Shown piece by piece: positions 1-11,540 of a DNA stretch of 64,000 nucleotides. The stretch is taken from NCBI GenBank assembly GCA_932521025.1, contig OW051469.1, positions 4,414,398 through 4,478,397 on the forward strand. The letters run 5' to 3'. A program made the translations under genes and the position numbers. This stretch comes from Oscheius onirici. Lineage: Eukaryota > Nematoda > Chromadorea > Rhabditida > Rhabditidae. How positions within the stretch are numbered: the first letter of the stretch is position 1; each line of letters opens with the position of its first letter. The notes below the pieces were generated by a model, which saw only the letters and a program-made list of their open reading frames with translations, made no database searches and was not told the origin of the DNA.

Positions 1-3000
1 TCAGAGTGTCTCTCCCAGAGGTGGTCATTGGCAGTAACATTATGACGAGAGATGGCTATAATTATCGAGGCAAAGCAGGTGATTTCTGAAAGATTTTGAG
101 ATGAGGGAAGTGGCTTAAAAATGGAGAGAAATGGGACGAGAACGAGGTATATATTGGGTTACGGCGACAATCATATGCACACGAAGGACCAGACAACATC
201 CAATTTTGTTCGGGTCAGGAAGAACCAGGCTGATCGGTGTGCATCTGGAGACACATCACCGAGATTTGCACGAATTACACAGAATTACACCTGGGCAGGT
301 CAAGTTAACAATGATCAACGAGCGTGTGAGAAAAAGGGCATCTTTCAAACATTTTTTTTTGTTTTTCTGGAAGTCAAGCGGAATCTTTAATAGGTTCGTT
401 TGGGTGATTAGACAGAGAAGACTGTCTAGATCTTGCACTTGAAGGGAACAAGAGGATAAGAAGAGTCTACGAAGGGATTCTGCTGTCACATAGGGTGAAT
501 CAAGTTCATGACTCTCTCATGATGTCTTTGTCTCTCATGATGTGTTGGAACTACTGTAGAAGCAGGGACAGTTGGAGAAAACAGTCTGGAAAACTATCCC
601 ACCCTCCGTTGTCTAGAGAAAGATTCATCATCGGGAACAAGCTGACCCAAAGGAACAACCATCAGAGAACCCTTCCCGTCGACCAGCAATTAGCAAGAGG
701 CGCTTTGGATTAAAGGTGCAAAAACAATGAAAATTAAGAGAGCGGGAGAAGACTCGAGATGATCATGAATGGATAATCATCTCTCTTACGTAGGTCGTTC
801 TGACTCTCAACTGACGGGTTTCTAATTTTGATACTTTGTGTACTATTTGTTAGAGAGTGAAGGTTTCAGCTGCTCCCTGAGGCTGTGAGTAATTCTTTTC
901 ACCGAATTCAAAAAAACAAGCCGGAGAGGAGCTTTTACAACTGTCCACGGAATAAGAAACGCAACAAAGTAACACTAGTACTTCTTCCCAGTCTAACACT
1001 AGGAGTTTGTGAATGTCCGAAATATTGTAAAAGATAAAAAGCTAGAAAGTAAATAATAAAGGAGCATTACAGAAAGAACTGACTCAAAGCATGGTTCTGT
1101 TCCAGAACTTATCATTTTTTCGGCATCCGGTACCAATGGCATTGAATTTATTGGACGATCCGTATCATCCAGTTGAATACGCTCAAATATAACCTCTTTT
1201 TTTTACTGCGATGGCTCGGCTTATCGAGCCGGAGGAGCTTCTAAACTAAGAAGACTACAAAAATTTGAGAACAAAACTTGGTTTATCCTGGTCAGTGGGA
1301 AAATATATCCCAAGTTCAGAAACAAACTACATTCAATGTGCGTTGAGAAACACAAACTGCAGAGGCGAGAGTAATATATTCTGTCCTGAAAGCTGATCTG
1401 TCCCTTTACCTAAGCCACAAGCCTATGTCCAAAAACGAGCTCTTGTTCCTGTTTCGGTATTTGGTAGACAATAAAAAAAGGGCACAAACTGACAAGTATG
1501 AACTTTTGTCGTGTTCCGCTCGAACGACAGCAATGAAAAGAAACCCCGACTGAATATGCAAGTTTTTGGAGCTCCAGAGAGGACTTCGAGAGGAACAATC
1601 GCGAGGCCATCTTGGAATAAGGAAAAAGACGGAACTCATGGGAGGGAGGGTCAAATATGGGTTCCATGGGGTAGCATTAGGCGGCATTCAGTCTCGTCAC
1701 AGAGAGGCGAAAATAGTGAAAAAGTACAAATGGAGAATGGAGGTCAAAACAGACGTATTCTGCTGAACAAGGAAGTTCAACTTTTTACGATAATTTCGGA
1801 AGAGGCTGTTCAAAATGTTGTGCAACTAGCAACTGATACCTGTCAGAGAAAACTGACGCCTTGGCATAACAATGAGAATAACTGAACTCTGGATCAGTTC
1901 ACGGACAACGCGTGATCATAGGAGAGACCTTTTGAAAGGGTAACGGAAATAGGAAATGTTATGAATCATAGATACAGAGACATTGACAGACATAGTGAGA
2001 GGCAGAAACTCTTCCAAAGTTGTCTGAAATGAAAAACGAAGAAGACCACAAGGACAGACGCTAATTTCTTCCTCGAAAATGACCTCCCGACCCTGGGGAG
2101 GACTTAGCCTGACTAAAGAGAACCGGAGCCATCAGAGCTGTCAAATCGGCTACTCCACCTGGCAGCGGAGCGTCATCCTCGGGGCGACAACAATTCTTTC
2201 TAGGATGTCAACATGACATGTTTTGAGAAGAAGCAAAGTTAGAAATGAGGTTAGAGGGGGTCCTTCGATGACGAGGAAGCGCTTTTCAAAAATAGGATCT
2301 TCTCGTAGAGGTAATCACTTGCATCCATCTCTCGTTTGCAGAAGGCTGTTTGCAGAGGAAGAGAGGAAGTAGTGGAAAGTTCTGGTTTCAGAGTTCCAAT
2401 GGGAACTGATCGTGAACGTTCAAAGAGGACTCGACTTTCTTGCACATGCTTGGTCATGTTTAACCGGAGGGCGATTAGTAATACTGATGAGTTCACCCAC
2501 TTCAAAAGAGGAGGGAGGGGAGCTTTTTGTGGTGATGATGGACTGAGTGAAGAGTCAGTCAAACTTTCTAAAACTTGTGATAAAAAGTCGTCTAGACCCT
2601 GCTTCGATGAATTAGGAACTGAACTTACCACACGCTCCCTCAAAGAACCGGAAAGTGGAATTTTCCAAGAGTTCACATTTCGACTGAGTTTTAACAATTG
2701 GACAGTTGTATGTATTCCTGCTCTGTTGACACATCTGAACTTATTCCAAAGTTCGATCCCTCTGTCTGATCAGAACAATTATTAAAAGGTCTCATGTCAA
2801 AGTATGGTCCAAAGAAGATTCCGGCCAAAACAGAACTGACTCAACTTCCCTCAGATTCTAGTTCATTAGGATGCAAAAGATTTTGGGAAAAAAGCTCTCA
2901 ATTGAACTGTTCGATCTGAACCAAAAGGCCAATTTCTCAGGCTCGTTTTTTGGAAACGACAGCGATAATTGTTCGTCTCTAATGAACGCTTCCTGATCCT

Positions 3001-3395
3001 TGCTCTCTATTCTTAGAATATTTTTTGGAGAGATCTTGAGAGAGAGAATGAGTTTGGAGGAGATAAATCGGGAGCATCCTTCAGTCCGTAGTTAATTGAA
3101 AAAAAAGAAGGAAGAGGAACGACCTTTTGGTCCATGCATTGCGCTAATTTTAGCAGCCGAAAGGTAATAGGATTGAATGAGAAAAGTTTTGATTCTTGAT
3201 TTGCTTCTCGGAACGAATGTTCATAAACTGTCTTTGCAGTTCATCGTGCCCTCGAGGAATGTCTCCCTCGAATTAAGACCAGAATTAGCGAGCCCCGAAG
3301 AAAAAAACATTGTTAGGCTGGGAGAATGACAAGTCTTTTCGAAATTATATGGAAATCGTAGGTTGGCAACGTCTATTTTCCGCGAAGCAAAGACA
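1..3395. other. Gene-poor stretch, no supported gene
   Basis: I see open frames up to about 150 codons (for example 2251-2697 minus and 2336-2785 plus, which overlap each other), but no recognisable domain, no consistent series of splice sites and no RNA gene. The base composition is AT-leaning and low in structure. I regard the stretch as intergenic, although an unrecognised gene cannot be excluded. Confidence 0.5.
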
Positions 3396-4085
3396 ACTAT
3401 GGTTTGTTCAAAAAAAAAGAGAGCTCGATCGTAATCCATTTATTTCCGCGCGAGACCCTTATAACATGGAAACATAGGATACTCAGCTAAGTTTTCACAG
3501 TTCGCCGCGCAATTCAAATGTTGGACAAAATTACTTTCGTCCTGGGTGACACGTTTTTGAGAAAACTACGCAACCATTTCTTCCGTTCTCGGTGTCAAAA
3601 GAAAGAGCACAGTCGAAACGTTGTAGGTGCGTTTTGGCACTGGGTATTTGGTCTTCTAATCCCTGTGAAAAGCAGAAAATACGTTATAACTCGGTCATTT
3701 TTCATGTAATGACTCTGAAAAAAAAACATAACTACCGGGAACACGATACGGCTGACAATATAAGACCGAACATGTGAAAAAATATAATCGGGTGCTCGAG
3801 AAAGCGTGTCACCCAGGTTTTTCCCGTTTTCAGTTTTTTGAATTATTGTCTTTCCGCGCGTTCTAAACTGGGCGGTAATTTGAATTTAGCCGGAATTTCG
3901 TCCTCCCGCGCTCGTGTCTCGACACTATTTCAAAATAGTGTCGAGATCGATCGCAACAGTCCTTTAAAGTGCCGAACTCGGCGAACTGTGTTTTCTGTTG
4001 TTATTCCGGTCTCGCAGCGAATTAAATGAGTTATGGTCGAGCTCTCTTTTTTTTTTTTTTTTTTTTTTGAACAAACCATAACTAC
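3396..4085. mobile_element. Fold-back element with long terminal inverted repeats
   Basis: The left end (CAACTATGGTTTGTTC, an A-run, then GAGAGCTCGA) reappears as its reverse complement at the right end (GAGCTCTC, a run of more than 20 T, then GAACAAACCATAACTA). The inverted similarity continues inward: ACAGTTCGCCG near 3498 matches CGGCGAACTGT near 3976. An inner inverted pair, CCTGGGTGACACG near 3541 and CGTGTCACCCAGG near 3810, is perfect over 13 bases. No transposase is visible, so this is a non-autonomous fold-back or MITE-like element of about 690 bp. Superfamily and target duplication were not resolved. Confidence 0.65.
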
Positions 4086-4160
4086 AGCGAACAAACAAAA
4101 AGTAAAGCGAGTCAATTGGGAACGAAAAAAAGAGACAAAATCAAAACAAGAAAAGCAAAA

Positions 4161-4264
4161 AGCTTATGACACCCGGGATTCCCAAGCCATCTCCGATTAC
4201 CGGGCCCAACGCTGCTTGACTTGCCAGATCGGACGGGATGGCGTACTTTGGTGTGGCCGTAAGC
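4161..4264 (-). pseudogene. 5S rRNA pseudogene with two internal deletions
   Basis: Read on the minus strand this starts GCTTACGGCCACACC and ends with GTCATAAGCT followed by T-rich sequence. It carries the hallmark 5S stretch ACGCCATCCCGTCCGATCTGG and AAGTCAAGCAGCGTTGGGC. Compared with the 119 nt copy at 63299-63417 it is 104 nt long and lacks about 6 nt after the first helix strand and about 9 nt around the TAGTACTTTG segment. That segment lies in the middle of the internal RNA polymerase III control region, so the copy is probably not expressed. Confidence 0.8.
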
Positions 4265-6212
4265 GGTTGACAATCTTTCTCAATTGCTCACAATAGGCAG
4301 GATCAATTTCACAAATATTCTTCCAAAAACAATATCCCTGAAAAGAAGAGCTTTCACAGCTTCATATGTTTTTTTTCGCATGAAAGAAGCCAGCAAACTG
4401 ACTTTGAACTCTAGTGTATCAACATCTAGCTCAACCTTTAGACCAATAATTGATGCAGGTCAATTATGAAAAGAAATGATCTGGTTCATATTTCATACTA
4501 TGATTTTATGGAACGGTACAATTAGACAGAGTGATATGGATGTTAAAGGTTCCCTACGTACTCCCTGCTTCTTTGATCTTTCCCGAAAAAGTTATTATTG
4601 TCTGGAAGCTCTCCGGATACGTAGATTGTCAAAAAGAACTTTACTTTTTGAAGAGAATGAGTCAAGAGGGGAACAGAGATCATTGAAGATGTGGATCTCG
4701 AACAGGGGGAAGTAGGGAGCAGGTTTGGGATCAGTGAGGGAGATAAAGATAGATGTCGAGGAAGTTCTGTCACATTCAGGCCCTCCAGAGGCTCTTTATC
4801 CGATGTTATGGACTTTTTTTGCATAATGACGAGCTTCGGGACATCTTTTGAGAGGTATGTATGTAGTAAAGTATATGAAAAAGATCATGCGAGAAAAGTC
4901 ACATGGGACACGTGTGGGAGAGTTCATGAACAAATCTTTTGGTAGGAACGACGAACAGAATCTTTTGGTTAATTGCTCCCGGAGGAAGTTGTGCCAAGAA
5001 AGGACGAGTTATTTATTGTCCCCTTGATCGAAAGAGAAACGTTTGTTGGAGTCTATTAAATGCCCTGGAGTCTATTAAATGCTCTTCAAGAGATCTCTAT
5101 TTAAAAAGGTAAAAAATGCTCCGAATCTTTGGAACGGATGAGCACCAGATGTTTCCAGTCATGGTCGCATAATAAATGACCAGCTCAGGGAGCAAGCATC
5201 GCGAGGATTCTAATTTTAATTTGGTATACAAATTGGAGAGAGCAAAAACAAAGTTTTCAGAGGAAAACAGGATGCTCCTCCCGAGCTTTTGGCGCACTTC
5301 GAGCGCGACATCAGAGATCGGCTCATCGTTGCCATAAAAGTGGCGGGAAGAGCCAAAAAGAAGCGGGAATGATTACAGCAATTGTGAGCAGAGAAATGCG
5401 GGGGTCGAGACCTATAAAGTAGGTCAAAACAACGACTTTTCTGGCCAAAGATTCGCGAGGAGAGTGCTCTGCACGCAGACGTCCAAGTCTTTGCTCCTTC
5501 TCTAAATTAAAAGAGGAAACGGGGGCAGATTTGACAAACTCATAAAGGACCTCTTGTTTGCTATCTGATGAGTTCCTCTTTGTGTTCAAAGAGACCAGAA
5601 GATCGGTCGTCGTAGAGGAACATCTGTCCCGTTTGTGGTTATGTGATCATGCTGAGCAAGCAGACAGAGAGAATCTGCTGGAAAATTCTGCTGTAAAATT
5701 CAGAAATGACTTTCTCATCTCTGTGACTCTGTTCGGGGATTACGGTAAACGAGACCAGCGCGTTTGGTTGCTATACCTCCTAGATTTTTCTCTACAAAAC
5801 CAGTGTCTTGTAGTCCCGAAAATATACCCTTTCAGATAGTGTCTTCCTGAAAAGTTTGGCTAACGAGTACACAGTTTTTTCCTGAAAGTGGAAAGAAGTC
5901 GAGGAACTGATCAGGATTGAGGAAGTCTTGAAAAGCAACAGTCTCTGCGTTTTGGTGCTGTCCCAAGTGAGCATTAGAAGTAGGTACCTTTCGTCGAAAT
6001 TTGAAGAACAGACTCTATTTAATTGTTCAATTGAAAAAGGGATTTTGACTTAAAAAAGACTTTTTTTTTAGCAATACTTACTTTCTAGCGATAAATATAT
6101 TTCTCTACGAACTTGCAACAGAGTTTTCCAAAAAAATATTGTTAGAAAAAGTTTTTCACCTTATAAAAGGCCAAACATTGAAAAGTGCCGTACGAGTTTC
6201 TACCAACAGGCC
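4265..6212. other. Intergenic, no supported gene
   Basis: Only short unsupported open frames are present. I see no domains, no RNA genes and no clear repeat structure between the 5S pseudogene and the SH2-like fragment. Confidence 0.5.
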
Positions 6213-6725
6213 ATGGGACCACGGAGCCGACGATCTTCCCGACGTAGTGTTGTTACTCAGCCGGACTACAGTGTGGAAGAGGATCGTTTTGGTAGGCTAA
6301 GAAGAGTATGAAGACTCTTCCAGTGAGATCCTCCCTCCGAAAGAACCACCAAAAGAGCCGGAAACGAAAAAACGCGACCATATTCAAGACATGTTTGTCG
6401 GAGCTTGTACTCCGGAAGAAGCCAGTAACAATGTCAAGGATAATCTTCAATTCTGTCTCTACTATCGCATCGGAGAGTCTCTCGAGGTTGAACTGCCACT
6501 CTACATTGCCTACAAGACCAACTTTGGTCACCGATTGTCCGAACTGGCCTACGAATAGAGGGACAGGTTGAAGATGACGTGTACTGGCACGTGGAATCTG
6601 GAGAGCGGGATCGCGCCCGAAAGTTTGCAACTTTAGGCAAACTTGTGGAATATTTTGACACATTCACCTACTTGGACCCTGAGCCGAACTCTGATGTCAT
6701 GGAAACGTTCGCCTGGTTCTTGTAA
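6213..6725 (+). pseudogene. SH2-like domain coding fragment, frameshifted
   Basis: The region starts with ATG in a basic Arg/Ser stretch (MGPRSRRSSRRSVV), then changes frame into an acidic and proline-rich linker (EEYEDSSSEILPPKEPPK). Next comes a segment with MFVGACTPEEASNN, FCLYYRIGES and LPLYIAYKT. It hits a stop near 6558, and the homology-like reading resumes in another frame with YWHVESGERDRARKFATLGK and LVEYFDTFTYL, ending at a stop at 6725. The order 'YVGACT..EA', 'FCLYYR', 'FATLGKLVEYF' resembles a divergent SH2 fold of worm-specific proteins, in which SH2 domains bind phosphotyrosine peptides. No GT-AG introns of plausible size bridge the frame changes, so this is either a pseudogene or a gene with sequence errors. 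The assignment is tentative. Confidence 0.4.
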
Positions 6726-6933
6726 ACACACGATGACATACAATAAATCCGTTTGGACAGGTTGTTCTGGGGCATTTGAGTTTCAAGTGCACCTTGCTTT
6801 GGAGCAGACAAGAGTTCAGATAGTTCATGTTCGTTTTGATGAAAATTTCAAGAGCTGCTGAAAACGGAGGTTACTCTTCTCGGTTCTTATCTTTTTAGAC
6901 AGTTGGATCCTTCTTATCAACTCCAGTTGCGCC

Positions 6934-9119
6934 ATGCTTCTTCGAAACCTTTTTGCTGCTTTTTTGGTCATTGTTTCCACAGGTGATTATCGCTATTTCT
7001 AAAGTATATAGTCGCGTTTCAGAAGCAGACCTAAACTGCCCCTTAAACTACAACTACGACACAGCATATGGCTGCTTATCCGTTCAACCTTCTGTCCCAA
7101 ATAATGGCTTTCGCAGCACTGGTTATGCTGATTGTGCCAATTCATACGCGTATTTTTTCAGAATTAAGAATTCGTTCGTGAGTAGTTTTTGTAACAATAT
7201 ACAATGGTTTGTAGGACAATACAGCTTTTATGCAACGTTGTACAGAAAGTTATTATAGGAATTGCTGGTTAGGAATAACATGCAACTCAACAGATGTCTC
7301 AAGTTGCCAATACGACAATGGAGATCGTGTAAAATACAGCAACTTTGCTACTGGTATGTTTTAAAAGTGGGGTATTGTGACCATCTGCGATCGAGAAAAA
7401 CGTTCCAAAATGATCGCCATACAAGCAGATAAAACGCGAGCAGTTACAGAAGAAAAGCTCACTAGCGGGTTACTGTACTTTTCGTCGTGTTGGAACCAAC
7501 AACACCAGTCCTTTTATTTTTAGGGGTCATTTTTTTGACATTTTTCAAGTCAAGGAGGGTGATAAAAAGACTTGAATGTCTCTAAGGTTTAAAGGACTGG
7601 TGCTATTGGTCCCAAAGCGAAGAAATCTACAGTAACCGCCATATCTTTCCTTCTGTACAGACTATAAATATAAGCTAACTTTGAAACAAAACAATAAAAA
7701 ATAGATATTTAGGACGTCCCGGTACTAACGGTTCATGTGTCTACTTCAACAAAGTAAATGGTTTGTGGTATTCTGACAACTGCTTCGCCGTCCACAGCTA
7801 CGTTTGTCAAATCGACCAAACTATGACTCGTAAGATTATTATTATTATTCTCCAAATCTTCTAGCACTATCCTGTGGCAGTAGCTACTACAACACTTTCT
7901 ATCGCGGAAAATGCTACTACAATAATCAAACTCAATCTATTAGCGATGCCGAGCGCTATTGTAAGGAGAATGGCGGTGGTGATTTGGTTTCAATCCACTC
8001 GGAATCGGTAAGTTTCAAAACGTTCTACAATTTCCTTTTTGCAGCAAAACCAGCTGTACTATCAGTACTTGTGGAATGGTAATCAACAATATCTCTACTC
8101 GTACCTTGGTCTGCAAGCTTCTGGACAGAATTTCACCTGGAACGATTTTAGTCCATACAACTATAACAATTTCGGTACGAGAAATTTTTATATTTCTGTC
8201 AGACTCTCTATTTTCCATAGAGATTCTACCTATCCTCTTTCTAATTTTAATTTTTTTTCTGTTTTTAGTCGGGTTAGTGAGCTTCGCTACTGAACAAACT
8301 ACTTGTTGTATATAGTTTCTGTCATTCAAATTACTATTATAGCCAACTTGGCTATGTGTTATGCATAATACGAGTAACAAAAATCTAATCTTGTTCATCT
8401 ATCACTAACAAACTTTTCCTAGCTCCTCAGGCGCCGACTCTCGGCACCTGCACACTGATGTCGACAGCAGCAGCCTCTCCCAGCTCTTCTCTATTGCCTG
8501 GACAATGGTTTACGTATCCGTGTTCACTATCAAATACGAATGTTGGCTCTGTTTGTGTTAAAGGTCTGTTTTAAAGGACAAGTTCGGAGAATATTACAGA
8601 TACTCTACCGAGCCCGGCAGATCCCATAACACCAATCTTATGTGATACTCAAACTCCATTCTTTGGCAATTCATCGGGAACGGTAAGGTTATGTACAAGA
8701 AGCTTAAACTATCCCTTGATCAGATCAATTCTCCCGGCTTTCCTCGCATGGCGTTGAATGGAATTCAGTGCCAATACGATATTTTTGATCCATCTGGTGC
8801 AAATGCCACTGTAACTGTCTCTTATAGCTTTCAAAATGGTGGATCGATGTACTTTTATGACTCTCTGATACCCGGTTCAAACTACTTCTACGCGTAAGTT
8901 TCAGTTTATGCGGATAAATTCCGATACTTTCAGGATTCGTACATACGGCGGTACACAAACGGTAAATTTTAAATAGTAAAACGTGATATGAGCTAAGAAC
9001 TAAATACGAAAAACAATCTCTAGCCATTTTAGGTCACGAGCAGCACCAGCATGATGAGAGTTGCGTTCACTGCAGGAAGCAGCGGCAGCTACTTCGTTCT
9101 GTGGTATGGCCAACAATAG
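6934..9119 (+). CDS. Secreted C-type lectin with two CLECT domains and a CUB domain
   Basis: I reconstruct eleven exons with GT-AG introns and consistent phases: 6934-6982, 7023-7177, 7215-7353, 7713-7829, 7865-8007, 8045-8174, 8423-8563, 8600-8682, 8724-8893, 8934-8961 and 9033-9119, giving about 413 residues. Residues 1-16 are a signal peptide (MLLRNLFAAFLVIVSTG). The first CLECT-like domain is divergent (FMQRCTESYYRNCWLGITC, LWYSDNC, YVCQI). The second has CYYNN, AERYCKENGGGDLVSIHS, YLGLQASGQNFTWNDFSPYN and a C-terminal Cys cluster (GQWFTYPCS). A CUB domain follows (INSPGFPRMALNGIQCQYDI, MRVAFTAGSSGSYFVLWYG). I do not see the EPN or QPD calcium/sugar motif, so carbohydrate binding is unproven. 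This architecture is typical of the large nematode clec family of secreted, often immune or cuticle-associated proteins. Intron 3 (7354-7712) carries a fold-back MITE. Confidence 0.88.
7465..7639. mobile_element. Fold-back MITE in a lectin intron
   Basis: The left arm (GCGGGTTACTGTACTTTTCG, then GGAACCAACAACACCAGTCC) is mirrored by the right arm (GGACTGGTGCTATTGGTCCC, then CAGTAACCGC). The arms span about 60 bases each around a short loop, and no coding capacity is present. The length is about 175 bp. It lies wholly inside the intron between lectin exons 3 and 4, which is much longer than its neighbours. Target duplication and superfamily are not resolved. Confidence 0.65.
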
Positions 9120-9694
9120 TATGCCCCTTTCCTTCTAACAATAAGTTATCAATAAACACATTGATCTTTTTGTTAGATACATTTAAACTATTTTGAGAAG
9201 CGCTTATTCTTTTCCTATTGTTCCTCACTCTAGGGAATATATAGAGCCTCCGTGGCCAGATTTTTTTCCACGGTTCCACTCGCTGTAGTTTGTTTCTCTG
9301 GCGAATACACGATGCATTGGTCATCCAGGGTTTGCAGTGGTGCAACCAACCGTCTACGACGGCTGTCAAACTTGTCTAGACTAACTCGTTTCCACTCCAT
9401 GTTCGAAAGTGACTACTTAATCCCGACAATTTCTAACCTGTCACGACGAATCGACAACTCCACAAACACACCGAGTCATACACCGTTGCGCTTTAGTAGT
9501 AGAAAGATCTTTTGCCTTCGCGTATTTAAATGTTTAGCAAACAAGTTTGGTTGATACAAACTACCGGTCTGGATCAAATTGTTTATTTGTAAAAACTGTC
9601 AGTTTTGATGGCGTCCCGTAGATAAGTTGACAGAAGGTTACAAAACGCTTCGGGAACGAGGGGTAGATCGGGATCAAAAGAGTAAGCGGAATAA
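9120..9694. other. Intergenic with a decayed copy of part of the downstream gene
   Basis: Around 9285-9350 the sequence TTGTTTCTCTGGCGAATACA and CATCCAGGGTTTGCAG resembles 10170-10230 of the neighbouring gene (TTGTTTCTCTACCGAATACA and CATCCATGGTTTAAAG). In the minus-strand frame the shared peptide is KPWMTNAS against KPWMINTA. The copy lacks an intact reading frame and looks like the remnant of an old local duplication. Confidence 0.45.
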
Positions 9695-10429
9695 TCAAGA
9701 GGGCTTCTTGAAGAATATATTCTTTCGTGGAAGAAAATCATGTCGGATAGTTTTCGAATGTTCACAAAAACACAGAAAACTGTCGTTGCAGTTTGGGACA
9801 AATGTGAGTTCCTTCTCTGCAACAGTCCAAGACTGCCAGTCTTTCAAAATTGCCGTCACATCGGCAGGAACAGTGTGCCAGCCGTCGAATTCCTTGCACT
9901 TGTGAGTCCAGTTGCCGGAACGCGATTGCTGAAATCGAAATATGGATAGAAAAAAAGAGTCAAAGAATTGAACACACAAGTAAAGTACCTGAATAATTGC
10001 TCCAAGTTCACTACAAGTGATGCCTTCTATGCGCCCGGCAGCATCCCAGAGCTCCGGTCTGTCCTCGATCTGATGCCAAAACCATACTGTTCGAGGCTTC
10101 TGAAGGTGGTATTAGTAGATAAAACTTCTTTTCAAACTTACAATCCGTTGCACAAGTTCCCAGTCTTGTTTATTTGTTTCTCTACCGAATACAAGTTTGG
10201 CAGTGTTGATCATCCATGGTTTAAAGTATAAGCTTTTGTCGTTAGAAAGTTGAACGATTAGATTGATGAAAGGGTGTTTCATCTTGTTCAGGATAACAAC
10301 GACATGGTCGCCATCCCAGCATCCCTGCTGCATGTCAAACGTGAAAGGAAGAATGGAAGTCGGATCATGAATACGGACAGAGTAAGCAAATCTCAAATGT
10401 CCAAAGTAAGCGTCTCCAAGATTCTGCAA
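9695..10429 (-). CDS. Unrecognised three-exon protein of 210 residues
   Basis: Three exons on the minus strand, 10142-10429, 9989-10099 and 9695-9928, join at phase 0 with canonical GT-AG borders and lengths of 96, 37 and 78 codons including the stop. Exon 1 starts MQNLGDAYFGHLRFAYSVRI and includes CWDGDHVVVILNKMKHPFIN and KPWMINTAKLVFGRE. Exon 2 reads KPRTVWFWHQIEDRPELWDA. Exon 3 has WTHKCKEFDGWHTVPADV and ends NIFFKKPS. I see no signal peptide or transmembrane segment and recognise no family. The tidy splice phases and the conserved-looking duplicate remnant at 9285-9350 argue that it is a real gene. The start codon is the first Met and is not otherwise supported. Confidence 0.55.
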
Positions 10430-10449
10430 GTTTTCTCAACACAAGGATA

Positions 10450-11540
10450 GCACCGCCCTTCCAGGGCTAAAGATTCCTTGTCTTCTTCTTTCCCGGACCC
10501 TCAGTTCCAGTTTCTCTTTCATTCTTCCCTTGTCACTCTGCTCCCCTGTCCCTCCAAAGAAACTATCAAAGTTGTTAGAACACTTCACGCACTTGCTTTG
10601 TTAAAACTAATTTGCGCACAAAGCTCCCCTCCTTATCCTCAATTAGAGCTTCAGACAAACTCACATAGACTTGGGAGCAATTTAAAAATAGACAAGGTTG
10701 GCAACGCCCTTCCAGAGCTAAAGTAGAAATTCATGACTTCTCCCTCCTTCTCCCAACCCGCTCATTCCCAAGCCTAATTTCAAAATGTATGAGCGGGTCG
10801 CCCGGCCCATTTCTAGCTATAGTGAGTCTCAGTCCTGCTGTCCCTTCCCTTGTCACTCTGTTCCAGTCACAGTCCCAGTAAGAAACTATCCAAGTCATTA
10901 GAATCCTTCACGCACTTGCTTTTCTTGTCGCGACTTGTTAAAAACTAAGTTGCGCACAAAGCTCCCTTTCTTATTCTCAATTAGAGCTTCAGACAAGCAC
11001 ACACAGAAACTTGGGAGCAATTTAAAATAGACAAGTTGTGCGGGGCTAAGTGACTTAGTTTTGTCCTTTTAAAAAAAGATAACAGCTTGCTGTTTGATCT
11101 CTCTCCAGATCAATTAATAGATAAGAGTAGCTTAAATACTGTACACGAAGCAAAAAAAGGTCTGGAAGTACAGAGACAGATCTCTGTCCCTCCGTCTCTC
11201 TGTCCCTCTTTCTCGTATCCCTGTCCGTGCTCCTGTTCTTCCCTATCCCTGTTCTCCAGTTGTGATATCACCCCGTTAGAGCGGAAGTTATAGTAGAGAC
11301 CCCCTTGAACGCTTTCCCGTATTCCTAATCCGCACTTGATTCTTTACTGTCTGGAAACTGAAAGTCAAAAACAATCAAAGTCCACGCACTTGCAAATTGA
11401 CTTGTCTAAACTTGTTACACTAACTCCTTTCCCCTTAATTGTGCGCACAAATTGCTCCATTTTGATTGACAATTAAAGCTTCCGACAGACACACTAACAC
11501 ACACAGACCTGGGAGCAATTTAAAGTGGATTTTCTTTCCT
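10450..11540 (+). repeat. Tandem degenerate copies of a dispersed repeat
   Basis: Two successive copies (about 10450-10700 and 10690-11035) and a third, more diverged one (about 11160-11540) share recognisable blocks. These are ACGCCCTTCCAGAGCTAAAG, GAAACTATCAAAG, CTTCACGCACTTGCTT, GTTAAAAACTAAGTTGCGCA, AATTAGAGCTTCAGACA and CTTGGGAGCAATTTAAA. The same unit is present in reverse orientation at 47505-47960. No reading frame is conserved. I consider it a non-autonomous interspersed repeat of unknown class. The three copies are head to tail. Confidence 0.75.

Noticed and set aside
2251-2785. Overlapping 148- and 149-codon frames on opposite strands
   Set aside because: The two frames mirror each other, with no domain, signal or splice context. 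This is expected by chance in stop-poor sequence.
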